Source of the DNA: an uncultured Blautia sp.
Lineage (GTDB): Bacteria; Bacillota_A; Clostridia; Lachnospirales; Lachnospiraceae
Direction: 5' to 3'
DNA: 31,319 bases
Assembly: GCA_905209435.1 (NCBI GenBank)
Contig: CAJLTE010000031.1
Span: forward strand, 1 to 31,319
Shown here: positions 15,373 through 23,775 of the stretch, piece after piece
How positions within the stretch are numbered: position 1 is the first letter of the stretch
Layout of the letters: the number at the start of each line of letters is the position of its first letter
The notes under the pieces: generated by a model
Databases searched by the model: none
Seen by the model: the letters and a program-made list of their open reading frames with translations, nothing else
Told to the model about the DNA's origin: nothing
Position numbers and translations under genes: made by a program

Positions 15373-16509
15373 ATGTCAGAAATTGCACTTAGAAATGTAT
15401 GTAAGCAATTTGATTCGGAGCATTACGGTGTGAAGGATTTTAATCTTGATATACATGATAAAGAGTTTGTGATCTTTGTAGGTCCGTCCGGATGTGGAAA
15501 ATCCACCACTTTGCGTATCATCGCAGGCTTGGAGGAGATCACAGACGGTGAGCTGTGGATCGACGGTGAGCTTTCCAATTATCTGGAACCGAAGGAGAGG
15601 GGAATGTCCATGGTGTTCCAGAACTATGCCTTATATCCGAACATGACAGTTTATGGAAATATGGCATACGCCCTGAAGATCCGTAAGCTTCCGAAGGATG
15701 AGATCGACAGAAAGGTCCATGAGGTGGCAAAGATCCTGGAGATCGACCAGCTTCTTGACCGGAGGCCGGCGGCTCTTTCCGGCGGTCAGAAACAGCGAGT
15801 TGCCATTGGAAGTGCAATTATTCGGAAGCCGAAAGCCTTTCTCATGGATGAGCCCCTTTCCAACCTGGATGCAAAGCTCCGTGCTCAGATGCGTGTGGAG
15901 CTTGTGAAATTACATAAACAGCTGGACACCACCATTATTTATGTAACGCACGACCAGACAGAGGCCATGACTCTTGGGACTAAGATCGTGGTCATGAAGG
16001 ATGGTCTGATCCAGCAGGTGGGAGCGCCGCAGAGTATTTATGACAATCCGGTAAATCTTTTCGTGGCAGGCTTCCTTGGTTCTCCGTCCATGAACTTTTT
16101 CCGGTGTACGGTAAAAGCAGAAGAAAATAATCGCACGGCCCTTCTTCTGGATGATGCCAAAACTGTGAAAAAGGTTTATCTGGACGGAACCAGAGGAAAA
16201 CAGATCGCAGACAGATATAACGGCAGACACGTGATCCTCGGAATCCGTCCGGAGGATATCTACGAGCTGGACGAGGCGAAAAAGCTTGGTATTGAAAATG
16301 AAAGCGTAGATGTAGATGAGCCTGTAGTAAACCGCGAGATGCTGGGAGCGGAAGTGATCCTCTATTTTGATGAGCAGGGCAAAACCCTGGCAGTCCGCTT
16401 AAGTCCGGAAAATCAGACACAGGTAGGGGAGAAGGTTTCTCTGTATTTTGATATGGAGAAGGCCCATGTGTTTGATCCGGAGACAGAAGAAAATATTTTT
16501 GTGTCATGA
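15373..16509 (+). CDS. ugpC: ABC transporter ATPase, UgpC/MsmK family
   Basis: This 378-residue CUT1-family ATPase powers the importer made with the next three genes. It has Walker A GPSGCGKST at 37-45, a Q loop in VFQNYALYP (81-89), signature LSGGQKQR at 135-142, Walker B FLMDEP at 156-161 and H loop VTHDQTEA. The C-terminal OB-like regulatory domain (about 240-378) contains GIRPEDI. S147 in VAIGSAI replaces the Arg usual after the signature motif (VAxGRA), a minor oddity. AAAGGAG lies upstream of the ATG. Being first in the operon, it is presumably dedicated to it, although such ATPases can serve several importers. Confidence 0.9.
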   Translation: MSEIALRNVCKQFDSEHYGVKDFNLDIHDKEFVIFVGPSGCGKSTTLRIIAGLEEITDGELWIDGELSNYLEPKERGMSMVFQNYALYPNMTVYGNMAYALKIRKLPKDEIDRKVHEVAKILEIDQLLDRRPAALSGGQKQRVAIGSAIIRKPKAFLMDEPLSNLDAKLRAQMRVELVKLHKQLDTTIIYVTHDQTEAMTLGTKIVVMKDGLIQQVGAPQSIYDNPVNLFVAGFLGSPSMNFFRCTVKAEENNRTALLLDDAKTVKKVYLDGTRGKQIADRYNGRHVILGIRPEDIYELDEAKKLGIENESVDVDEPVVNREMLGAEVILYFDEQGKTLAVRLSPENQTQVGEKVSLYFDMEKAHVFDPETEENIFVS

Positions 16510-16588
16510 ATTTATGTCACGGAAAAGCTTGAGTGCAGGCAGATCAGCCTGTAAATAGAATCTGATTATGCAAGGAGGAGAAATAGTT

Positions 16589-17452
16589 ATGGAAAATAAC
16601 AGCAAAAGCAAGATCACACCGTACTTATATCTGGTGCCTTGTATGCTTATTTTTGGAATTTTTCTGTTTTATCCGTTTGTGAAAACAATTTATTTAAGTC
16701 TTTACAAGACCAACAAGATGGGACAGGCAAAGCTGTACGTTGGTCTGGGCAATTATAAAGAGCTGCTTCAGTCAGCATCCTTTATCAACAGTCTGAAGGT
16801 AACGCTGATCTTTGTGCTGATCGTTGTGGTCGGCGGCATGCTTCTTGGTCTGATCGCAGCAGTGCTTTGTAACAAGGCGTTTCCGGGAATCCGGGTGTTC
16901 AGTACATCCTATGCTCTGCCAATGGCTATTGCATCCAGCTCTGCAGCAATGATCTTTCAGATCATGCTCCACCCGGCAGTAGGTATTGTGAATAAGCTTA
17001 CCGGCCTGGATATCAACTGGCTGAACGATCCGAACACGGCTCTGATCTGCGTAGCCATTCTTACTGCGTGGCTGAACAGCGGGATCAATTTTCTGTATTT
17101 TTCCGCAGGACTCGGAAATATTGATGAGACCATTTATGAGAGAGCTTCTGTGGATGGAGCCAGCAGTGTGCAGCAGTTTTTCAGCCTGACGCTTCCGGGA
17201 CTTTCCCCGATCATGTTTTACACACTGGTGGTAAATATCATACAGGCATTTCAGTCCTTTGGACAGATCAAGATCCTGACAGAGGGTGGTCCTAATGAGT
17301 CTACCAATGTTATTGTTTATTCCATTTACAGGGATGCGTTTTTTAACTACCGCTTCGGAAGTGCGGCAGCCCAGTCGGTTATCCTGTTTGTGATCATCAT
17401 GATCATCACACTGATCATGTTCCGTATTGAGAAGAAGGGAGTGAATTACTGA
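16589..17452 (+). CDS. ugpA: ABC transporter permease, UgpA/MalF type
   Basis: This 287-residue membrane protein has about six transmembrane helices, beginning YLYLVPCMLIFGIFLFYPF. The EAA loop that docks to the ATPase is YERASVDGASSVQQFFSLTLP in the C-terminal third. AGGAGG at 16571-16576 precedes ATG 16589. A longer start at 16568 would include the ribosome binding site itself and is rejected. Its stop overlaps the next start by one base (TGATG), so the two permeases are translationally coupled into a heterodimer. The substrate assignment rests on the binding protein at 18513. Confidence 0.88.
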   Translation: MENNSKSKITPYLYLVPCMLIFGIFLFYPFVKTIYLSLYKTNKMGQAKLYVGLGNYKELLQSASFINSLKVTLIFVLIVVVGGMLLGLIAAVLCNKAFPGIRVFSTSYALPMAIASSSAAMIFQIMLHPAVGIVNKLTGLDINWLNDPNTALICVAILTAWLNSGINFLYFSAGLGNIDETIYERASVDGASSVQQFFSLTLPGLSPIMFYTLVVNIIQAFQSFGQIKILTEGGPNESTNVIVYSIYRDAFFNYRFGSAAAQSVILFVIIMIITLIMFRIEKKGVNY

Positions 17453-18369
17453 TGAGCCAGATGGAAAATATGGCAGTCCCGGCAGTGGGAAATATGTCAA
17501 AAGAGGAGCTTCTGGAGCTGAAAAAAGCTATGAATGCAAAAGCTCTTGCAAAGAGAAGAACAAGAACAGCACTCCGTGTTACGGCAAATGTTGTGTTTGC
17601 GGTTCTGATCCTGCTTCCATTGCTTTATGCCATCAGTATTGCACTGATGCCTTCCAGTGAACTGTTTACTACAGAGTTGAATCTCTTTCCCAAGAATCCG
17701 ACCTTTTCCAACTTTATCAATGCATTCCGCACCGTTCCACTTCTCCGATTCATATTGAATTCCTTTATCATGGCGGGATGCATTACCATCGGACAGATCA
17801 TTACCTGTTCTCTTGCTGCTTTTGCGTTTTCTTTCCTGGAATTCAAAGGAAAAGGTATTCTCTTCATGGTTGTGATGGCAACCATGATGGTTCCGGGAGA
17901 GGCAACGATCATTTCCAACTACCTGACGGTATCAAGCTGGGGAATGCTGGATACTTATCAGGTACTGATCGTGCCTTACCTTACATCCGCAATGGGAATT
18001 TTCCTGTTCCGCCAGTTTTACATGACTTTCCCGATCTCACTGTATGAATCGGCAAAGCTTGACGGCTGCAGCAATCTGAAATTTATCGTAAGGATCCTGC
18101 TTCCGCTGACAAAATCCGCTATTGGCGCTATGGCAGTGTATACCTTTATCAACGCATGGAATATGTACATGTGGCCGCTGCTTGTAACAGGCTCCAACAA
18201 TATGCGAACCGTTCAGATCGGTATCAGTATGCTGGATAGTGTGGATTCACAGTCTATCACCCTGATGATCGCAGGCGTTGTTATGATCATCATTCCGTCC
18301 ATTTCCATCTTTATCGTTGGACAGAAGCAGCTGATCAGAGGAATGTTCTCTGGTGCAGTCAAGGGCTGA
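17452..18369 (+). CDS. ugpE: ABC transporter permease, UgpE/MalG type
   Basis: This is a 305-residue second permease. A soluble N-terminal stretch of about 40 residues precedes roughly six membrane helices, the first being VTANVVFAVLILLPLLYAI. The EAA loop is LYESAKLDGCSNLKFIVRI. It partners the upstream permease and the ATPase. A gap of 143 bases before the binding-protein gene contains small GC-rich inverted repeats (around 18380-18410) but no clear terminator. Such spacing often allows a stronger separate yield of the binding protein. Confidence 0.88.
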   Translation: MSQMENMAVPAVGNMSKEELLELKKAMNAKALAKRRTRTALRVTANVVFAVLILLPLLYAISIALMPSSELFTTELNLFPKNPTFSNFINAFRTVPLLRFILNSFIMAGCITIGQIITCSLAAFAFSFLEFKGKGILFMVVMATMMVPGEATIISNYLTVSSWGMLDTYQVLIVPYLTSAMGIFLFRQFYMTFPISLYESAKLDGCSNLKFIVRILLPLTKSAIGAMAVYTFINAWNMYMWPLLVTGSNNMRTVQIGISMLDSVDSQSITLMIAGVVMIIIPSISIFIVGQKQLIRGMFSGAVKG

Positions 18370-18512
18370 TATCGGAGCAGGCAGCAACCCTGCAGCATCC
18401 TGCTGTAAGGGGAAAAATAATGCAAAAAGATACTGCAAAGTCGTAAGACGGGCAGTTCATCTTATATAAAAAAATGAAAAAAGAGAAAATTTTTCAAGAG
18501 GAGAAAAAAGTT

Positions 18513-19874
18513 ATGAAGAAAAAAATCATCGCAGCTTTCCTTACTACAGCAATGACTATCGGTTCTCTTTCCGGAGTAACTGTATTCGCCGCAGATGCCG
18601 GCACAGATGAAAAAGTGGAAATGGCAGATGCTTCCGATGTAGACGGAACTACCATTACCTTCTGGCATTCCATGGGTGGTGTCAATGGTGAGGCAATCGA
18701 TACACTGGTAAAAAAATTTAACGATGAGAATGAATACGGAATTACTGTAGATGCTCAGTATCAGGGTGAATATGATGATTCCCTGAACAAGCTGAAAAGT
18801 GCACAGATCGGAAACATGGGTGCGGATCTTGTACAGGTATATGAGATCGGAACAAGATTCATGATCGATTCCGGATGGATCGTGCCTATGCAGCAGATGA
18901 TCGACGCAGACAGCTACGATGTATCTGAGATCGAGCCGAACCTGGCTGCATACTACACCATCGACAATGAGCTGTACTCCATGCCATTCAACTCTTCCAC
19001 ACCGATCATGTATTACAACAAGGACATGTTTGATAAAGCAGGCATCACAGAAATTCCGGACAGCCTGGAGGGCATCGGTGAGATCGGACAGGATCTTCTG
19101 GACAAAGGCGGCGCAGGCGAGGTAATGTCTCTTGGAATCTACGGATGGTTCTTCGAGCAGTTTATCGGAAAGCAGGGCCTTGAGTATGCAAACAACGGAA
19201 ACGGACGTAAAGAGGCTGCTACAGCTGTTGCTTTTGACGAGAATGATGCTGCAAAGAATATCCTTACAGCATGGAAGGATCTTAACGACAAGGGCTTCGC
19301 ACCGGTCGTAGGAAAAGGCGGCGATGCTGGTCTGGCAGATTTCTCAGCAGGAAAATCTGCGATCACTCTTGGCTCCACAGCTTCCCTGAAACAGATCCTT
19401 CAGGATGTAAACGGAAAATTTGAGGTTGGTACTGCATACTTCCCGAAGATCAAATCCAGTGACGAGGGCGGTGTTTCCATCGGTGGTGCATCTCTTTGGG
19501 CACTGAACAACAATGATCCGAAAAAGCTTCGTGCAACATGGGAGTTCGTAAAATTCCTGATCTCTCCGGAGTCTCAGGCTTACTGGAACGCACAGACCGG
19601 ATATTTCCCTGTAACTGTAAAGTCTCAGGAAGAGCAGGTATTTAAGGATAATGTTGCAAAATATCCGCAGTTCCAGACAGCGATCGACCAGCTCCATGAT
19701 TCTTCCGCCGACTATGTAGGCGCTCTGTTAAGTGTATTCCCGGAGGCAAGAGCTACCGTGGAATCCGAGATTGAAAGTATGCTCAACGGAAAAGAGGATG
19801 TGGATACAGCTGTGAAAAACATGGCAGATTCCATCAACAAATCCATCGAAGAGTATAACCTGGTGAATGAATAA
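18513..19874 (+). CDS. ugpB: UgpB-like extracellular solute-binding protein
   Basis: This 453-residue binding protein is of family 1. The mature start (TTITFWHSMGGVNGEAIDTL) and the motif NMGADLVQVYEIGTRFMIDS closely follow the pattern of UgpB, the binding protein for glycerol-3-phosphate and glycerophosphodiesters. The substrate is therefore likely of that kind, although sugars are possible. A signal peptide is clear (MKKKIIAAFLTTAMTIGSLS, then GVTVFA-AD). No cysteine follows it, so the protein is not a standard lipoprotein, which is unusual for a Gram-positive ABC importer. Start choice: AGAGGAG lies at 18497-18503, before ATG 18513. The in-frame ATG at 18474 has a poor site and would put a charged stretch before the signal. 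Confidence 0.88.
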   Translation: MKKKIIAAFLTTAMTIGSLSGVTVFAADAGTDEKVEMADASDVDGTTITFWHSMGGVNGEAIDTLVKKFNDENEYGITVDAQYQGEYDDSLNKLKSAQIGNMGADLVQVYEIGTRFMIDSGWIVPMQQMIDADSYDVSEIEPNLAAYYTIDNELYSMPFNSSTPIMYYNKDMFDKAGITEIPDSLEGIGEIGQDLLDKGGAGEVMSLGIYGWFFEQFIGKQGLEYANNGNGRKEAATAVAFDENDAAKNILTAWKDLNDKGFAPVVGKGGDAGLADFSAGKSAITLGSTASLKQILQDVNGKFEVGTAYFPKIKSSDEGGVSIGGASLWALNNNDPKKLRATWEFVKFLISPESQAYWNAQTGYFPVTVKSQEEQVFKDNVAKYPQFQTAIDQLHDSSADYVGALLSVFPEARATVESEIESMLNGKEDVDTAVKNMADSINKSIEEYNLVNE

Positions 19875-19921
19875 TTCGAAAAGGCGTGGAAACTGAAAAA
19901 GAAAAATAAATATATACAGCC

Positions 19922-19953
19922 AAAAATCCCCGGGTAAGCTCCTGGGGATTTTT
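19922..19953 (+). terminator. Intrinsic terminator of the ugp-like operon
   Basis: The arms AAAAATCCCCGGG and CCTGGGGATTTTT (one G-T pair) enclose the loop TAAGCT and end in a T run. It lies 47 bases after the binding-protein stop. The symmetric A/T flanks could make it bidirectional. Confidence 0.85.
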
Positions 19954-20016
19954 GCTATAGTCACGGAAAAAAACATCCTGACAGGAAAATATCAGGAGAA
20001 AAATCAGAGGAATCTC

Positions 20017-20045
20017 TGGACGTAAGAGTATATATTGGCTATAAT
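20017..20045 (+). promoter_or_regulatory. Probable promoter of the polysaccharide operon
   Basis: TATAAT at 20040-20045 is preceded at a spacing of 17 by TGGACG at 20017-20022, four of six matches to the -35 consensus. The start would be near 20052, about 35 bases before the GTG codon of the first gene. Confidence 0.55.
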
Positions 20046-20086
20046 GATGAAGTTAATATCTACTCCTCAGGAAGGAAGAAAAATCT

Positions 20087-21463
20087 GTGAATAGAAGTAA
20101 AAGAGAAGATTATAAGAGATTTGTGGTATTTTGTCTGGCAAGTCTGATCGTGATCGCACAGGCAGCGATCTTTGCTTATGTATGGTATGATTTTTACAGT
20201 GACCTGATCCTGAAGCCATTCTGGAGAAAAGGTAACTGGGTAATGATCCTGATCTATGCGCTGATCTATCTGATGTTTGCCAAGCTTTACGGAGGTCTGA
20301 AGGTAGGCTATCTGAAGCGTATCGATGTATTTTATTCATTGACGCTGGCAACGATCTGTACCAATGTTGTGACGTATTTTCAGATCACACTGATCAACAG
20401 ATGGTTTATGTCGGCCAGACCGGTGATCGAAATGACCGGAGTCCAGCTTGTTGTGACGGTACTGTGGATCTGGGGATCCAGGTATATTTACTCCAGACTG
20501 TACGGAGCCAGAAGGCTGCTGGTGATCTACGGAGACCGTGATCCCGGTGATGTGATCCACAAGATGAACACTCGAAAGGATAAATACGATATCAGCGGTA
20601 AGGTTCATATCCGTGAGGGCGAAGAGAAGATCCATGCCATGATGGAAGATTATGAAGGCGTGATCATCTGGGATCTTCCGTCCCAGATCCGAAACAGGTA
20701 TCTGAAATACTGTTTTTCTCATTCCATCCGCTGCTATATGAGCCCGAAGATTTCCGATATCATCCTGCTTGGAACAGACAGGATCCATCTGTTTGATACG
20801 CCGCTTCTGATGTGCAGGAATCAGGGACTTTCCATGGAGCAGCGTGCAGCCAAGAGAGTTCTGGATATCATTGTTTCCGGACTTGGGATCATCGTATCCT
20901 CACCCATCATGCTGATCATTGCCATTGCGGTGAAGGCTTATGACGGCGGTCCGGTATTTTATCTCCAGGATCGTCTTACCTATCAGGGAAAGGAATTCCG
21001 CATCCGGAAATTCCGAAGCATGTGTGTGGATTCCGAGAAGAACGGAGCACGTCTTGCGTCCAAGCACGATTCCCGTATCACACCGGTAGGCCATGTTCTG
21101 CGTAACCTGCATCTGGATGAGCTTCCCCAGCTGTTTAACGTGTTTATGGGTGATATGTCTCTGGTAGGTCCACGTCCGGAACGAGATGTGATCATGCAGG
21201 AATATGAGCAGGAAATCCCGGAATTCCACTATCGTCTTAAGGTAAAAGCCGGACTGACCGGTTATGCTCAGGTATATGGCAAATATAACACCACACCGTA
21301 TGATAAGCTGAAGCTGGATCTGTTTTATATTGAAAATTATTCATTCCTTCTGGATATCAAGCTTCTGTTTATGACTGTAAAGATCTTTTTCCAGAAAGAA
21401 GTTTCCGAGGGCGTGGATGATAATCAGAAGAACGCTCTTAAGGATTCCGAAGACAAAAAATAA
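20087..21463 (+). CDS. Priming phosphoglycosyl transferase (bacterial sugar transferase)
   Basis: This 458-residue membrane enzyme transfers a sugar-1-phosphate from a nucleotide sugar to undecaprenyl phosphate, starting synthesis of a surface glycan repeat unit. The N-terminal half has about four or five hydrophobic helices (first VVFCLASLIVIAQAAIFAYV) and a soluble linker. The C-terminal catalytic domain (about 250-458) shows KRVLDI, PVFYLQDRLTYQGKEFRIRK, DELPQLFNVFMGDMSLVGPR and KAGLTGYAQVYGKYN. This layout is that of WbaP/EpsE-type enzymes. The sugar cannot be told from sequence. The start is GTG, with GGAAGGA upstream. It is first in the operon. Confidence 0.92.
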   Translation: MNRSKREDYKRFVVFCLASLIVIAQAAIFAYVWYDFYSDLILKPFWRKGNWVMILIYALIYLMFAKLYGGLKVGYLKRIDVFYSLTLATICTNVVTYFQITLINRWFMSARPVIEMTGVQLVVTVLWIWGSRYIYSRLYGARRLLVIYGDRDPGDVIHKMNTRKDKYDISGKVHIREGEEKIHAMMEDYEGVIIWDLPSQIRNRYLKYCFSHSIRCYMSPKISDIILLGTDRIHLFDTPLLMCRNQGLSMEQRAAKRVLDIIVSGLGIIVSSPIMLIIAIAVKAYDGGPVFYLQDRLTYQGKEFRIRKFRSMCVDSEKNGARLASKHDSRITPVGHVLRNLHLDELPQLFNVFMGDMSLVGPRPERDVIMQEYEQEIPEFHYRLKVKAGLTGYAQVYGKYNTTPYDKLKLDLFYIENYSFLLDIKLLFMTVKIFFQKEVSEGVDDNQKNALKDSEDKK

Positions 21464-21474
21464 GTAACGAAACG

Positions 21475-21517
21475 AAATGCGTGTCAGGCTGCGGCAGATC
21501 ATCCTGACGCGCATTTT
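21475..21517 (+). terminator. Hairpin terminator or attenuator inside the polysaccharide operon
   Basis: The arms AAATGCGTGTCAGG and CCTGACGCGCATTT pair over 14 bases with one G-T pair, followed by TTTTGT. It lies 12 bases after the priming transferase stop and 29 bases before the next start. It probably reduces expression of the downstream genes relative to the first. Confidence 0.65.
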
Positions 21518-21545
21518 GTGGATAGAGAGGACGGAGGTTGTTTTT

Positions 21546-22289
21546 ATGGAAAAGCCGTTGGTTTCCGTAGTGATGCCCGTATATAACGGGGAAAGATATA
21601 TTGGAAAAGCGATCGAATCAGCACTGGGACAGGAGGTTCCGGTAGAAGTGCTGGTCATTGATGACTGTTCTGCAGACGGCACAGAACTTGCTGTAATGAA
21701 ATATATGGACAGCGGAAAGATCCGTTATATCCAAAATGAACAGAATATGGGGGCTGCCCGTTCCAGAAACCGGGGCGTAAAGGAAGCCCGGGGAAAATAT
21801 ATCGCATTTCTGGATGCGGATGACTGGTGGGAAAAGGGCAAGCTGAAAGCCCAGACAGAGGTTATGGAACAGACCGGCTGTGCGATCTGCTCCACCGGAA
21901 GAGAACTGATGACGCCGGATGGGCGCACTACCGGCAAATATATTCCGGTAAAGGAACGGATCACATACAGGGAGCTTCTGAAGCATAACAGCATCAACTG
22001 TTCTTCCGTATTGCTACGCAGAGAAGATGCACTTGCGTTTCCAATGGAGCATGATGACAGCCATGAAGATTACATTACCTGGCTCCGGATATTGGGAAAG
22101 GGAGGATTTGCAGCAGGGATCAACAGACCTTACCTGAAATACCGGCTCAGTGAAGGGGGAAAATCCAGAAATAAGCTGAAGTCTGCGGCAATGACTTATC
22201 AGGTGTATCGGTATGTGGGATATGGTCCGCTGAAGAGTCTGTTTTTCTTTGTTTCCTATGCGCTCCACGGGATATGGAAATACCGTTGA
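21546..22289 (+). CDS. Family 2 glycosyltransferase
   Basis: This 247-residue GT-A fold enzyme has the N-terminal motif PLVSVVMPVYNGERYIGKAI, the nucleotide-binding DDCSADGT at 39-46 and the metal-binding DADD at 90-93 (LDADDWW). It probably adds the second sugar onto the lipid-linked primer at the inner face of the membrane. Donor and acceptor are unknown. The start is set by GGAGG about eight bases upstream of ATG 21546. A longer frame back to 21477 overlaps the terminator hairpin and has no ribosome binding site. There is no clear membrane helix, though the C terminus (SLFFFVSYALHGIWKYR) may associate with the membrane. Confidence 0.9.
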   Translation: MEKPLVSVVMPVYNGERYIGKAIESALGQEVPVEVLVIDDCSADGTELAVMKYMDSGKIRYIQNEQNMGAARSRNRGVKEARGKYIAFLDADDWWEKGKLKAQTEVMEQTGCAICSTGRELMTPDGRTTGKYIPVKERITYRELLKHNSINCSSVLLRREDALAFPMEHDDSHEDYITWLRILGKGGFAAGINRPYLKYRLSEGGKSRNKLKSAAMTYQVYRYVGYGPLKSLFFFVSYALHGIWKYR

Positions 22290-22403
22290 AAAATTCTGGA
22301 AGAGGTGAATAATTCTGACATATATTAATTCTTTATTTCCAAATTCATAAATATATGTTATTATTTATTCATACTTTTATCAAATATTACAAGGTGGAAA
22401 CAA

Positions 22404-23768
22404 ATGAAACAGAGAACGGATAGCCAGGGAGTTCCGTATTCTTACCTGGTCGATAACATTAAAGTAGTACTGATCTTTCTTGTCGTATTTAATCATCTGA
22501 TCGCATTTCAGCTGGTCAAGGTGGACATGGTGGTGCGTTATGTATGGTATGGGATCACCATTTTTCACATGCCTGCTTTTATTTTTATATCTGGATATCT
22601 TTCCAAGAAGCCACAGGATGTACTGAAGAATGTGAAGAATCTGCTGATCCCTTATATTCTTGGATACAGTCTGACCTGGTATGCTTATATCTGGACCGGC
22701 AGAAGCATGGATTATGAGCTGCTCCGTCCGTCCGGAACAGTTATGTGGTATGTGCTGGCATTGTTTATCTACAGGCTGACTATCGAAGCACTTGGCAAGA
22801 TACGTTTTATCGTGCCTCTGAGCATTATTTTTGCATTGTGGGCAGGAACAAGACCGGAATTTACGACTTATCTTTCAAGCTCCAGGATTGTTGTATTTTT
22901 TCCGTTTTTTGTGGCAGGCTATCTGTGGAAGAGTGATTACACAGACGTGGTCCGTAAATTCAAGGGTAAATGGATCCTGCTCCTGGTTTCAGCCCTGCTT
23001 TTGTATGCAGTTCCGAATTTTATGATCGCCAATGAGATCCCGGTAGATATTTTCCGTGGGAATCATACGTATCAGTTATCGGGAATGGATGATATCACAG
23101 GAATGCTGATCCGCCTTCTGATGTATCTGGTATCTTTTGTGCTGGTGCTGACGTTTCTGGCATTGATCCCGGATGTGAAGCTGCCGGTTACCTTTGTTGG
23201 AAGAAATACCATGGGGATTTATTTTTTCCATTATCCGATCATGATCGTACTCAACGGCCTGCTTCTTCTCAGCATCCCGCAGATGCTGAATGTCTGGGTG
23301 CTTTTCGGAGTATCCTGGGTGCTTGTGCTGATCCTTGGAAGCAAGCCGGTATCTTTCCTCTACGGAGGGGTACTAAACCTGCTTACATTTATTCTGTTCA
23401 AACGTGAGAGGCAGGTGCAGGATGAAGGACTTGAGGATGAATATGATGAAGATGACCGTTATGAGATCATACTGAAAAGAAAGAAAGCCATTGAGGAGCT
23501 TGCGGCAACTCTGGACGAGGAGGATGCACGTAAGGTGAAGGACGATGTGGCGGCTGTACTGGAACATGAGACAGAAGAGACGGAAGAAATCCGTGGCGAG
23601 GATTTCTTTGTAGATGAGGATCTTGAGATGGAGGAAGGCATGGATGATGCCGGAGCTCCACAGGAATTTGAGCAGCTCCAGGACCTGGATGATATATTAA
23701 AGATCACAGAACCGCAGGGGGAAATGGAAGTGCTTTTGAAAAATAAAGAAGAGAAAGCGCAGGATTAA
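22404..23768 (+). CDS. Membrane acyltransferase (acyltransferase 3 family) with acidic tail
   Basis: This 454-residue protein has about ten hydrophobic helices over residues 1-330, with the acyltransferase-3 hallmarks NIKVVLIFLVVFNHLIAF near the N terminus and FHMPAFIFISGYLSKK at about 54-69. This family moves acetyl or other acyl groups onto surface glycans. Residues about 335-454 form an unusual cytoplasmic tail rich in Glu and Asp (EDEYDEDDRYE, DEDLEMEEGMDDAG) with coiled-coil potential and no recognised domain. AGGTGG lies upstream of the ATG. The 114-base gap before it is AT-rich and may hold a promoter that I could not place. The stop is seven bases before the next gene. Confidence 0.88.
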   Translation: MKQRTDSQGVPYSYLVDNIKVVLIFLVVFNHLIAFQLVKVDMVVRYVWYGITIFHMPAFIFISGYLSKKPQDVLKNVKNLLIPYILGYSLTWYAYIWTGRSMDYELLRPSGTVMWYVLALFIYRLTIEALGKIRFIVPLSIIFALWAGTRPEFTTYLSSSRIVVFFPFFVAGYLWKSDYTDVVRKFKGKWILLLVSALLLYAVPNFMIANEIPVDIFRGNHTYQLSGMDDITGMLIRLLMYLVSFVLVLTFLALIPDVKLPVTFVGRNTMGIYFFHYPIMIVLNGLLLLSIPQMLNVWVLFGVSWVLVLILGSKPVSFLYGGVLNLLTFILFKRERQVQDEGLEDEYDEDDRYEIILKRKKAIEELAATLDEEDARKVKDDVAAVLEHETEETEEIRGEDFFVDEDLEMEEGMDDAGAPQEFEQLQDLDDILKITEPQGEMEVLLKNKEEKAQD

Positions 23769-23775
23769 ATTAATA

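Noticed and set aside
16772..17500. Long minus-strand open frame opposite the first permease.
   Set aside because: The opposite strand encodes a clear permease with an EAA loop. The shadow is rich in His, Asp and Lys without any domain.
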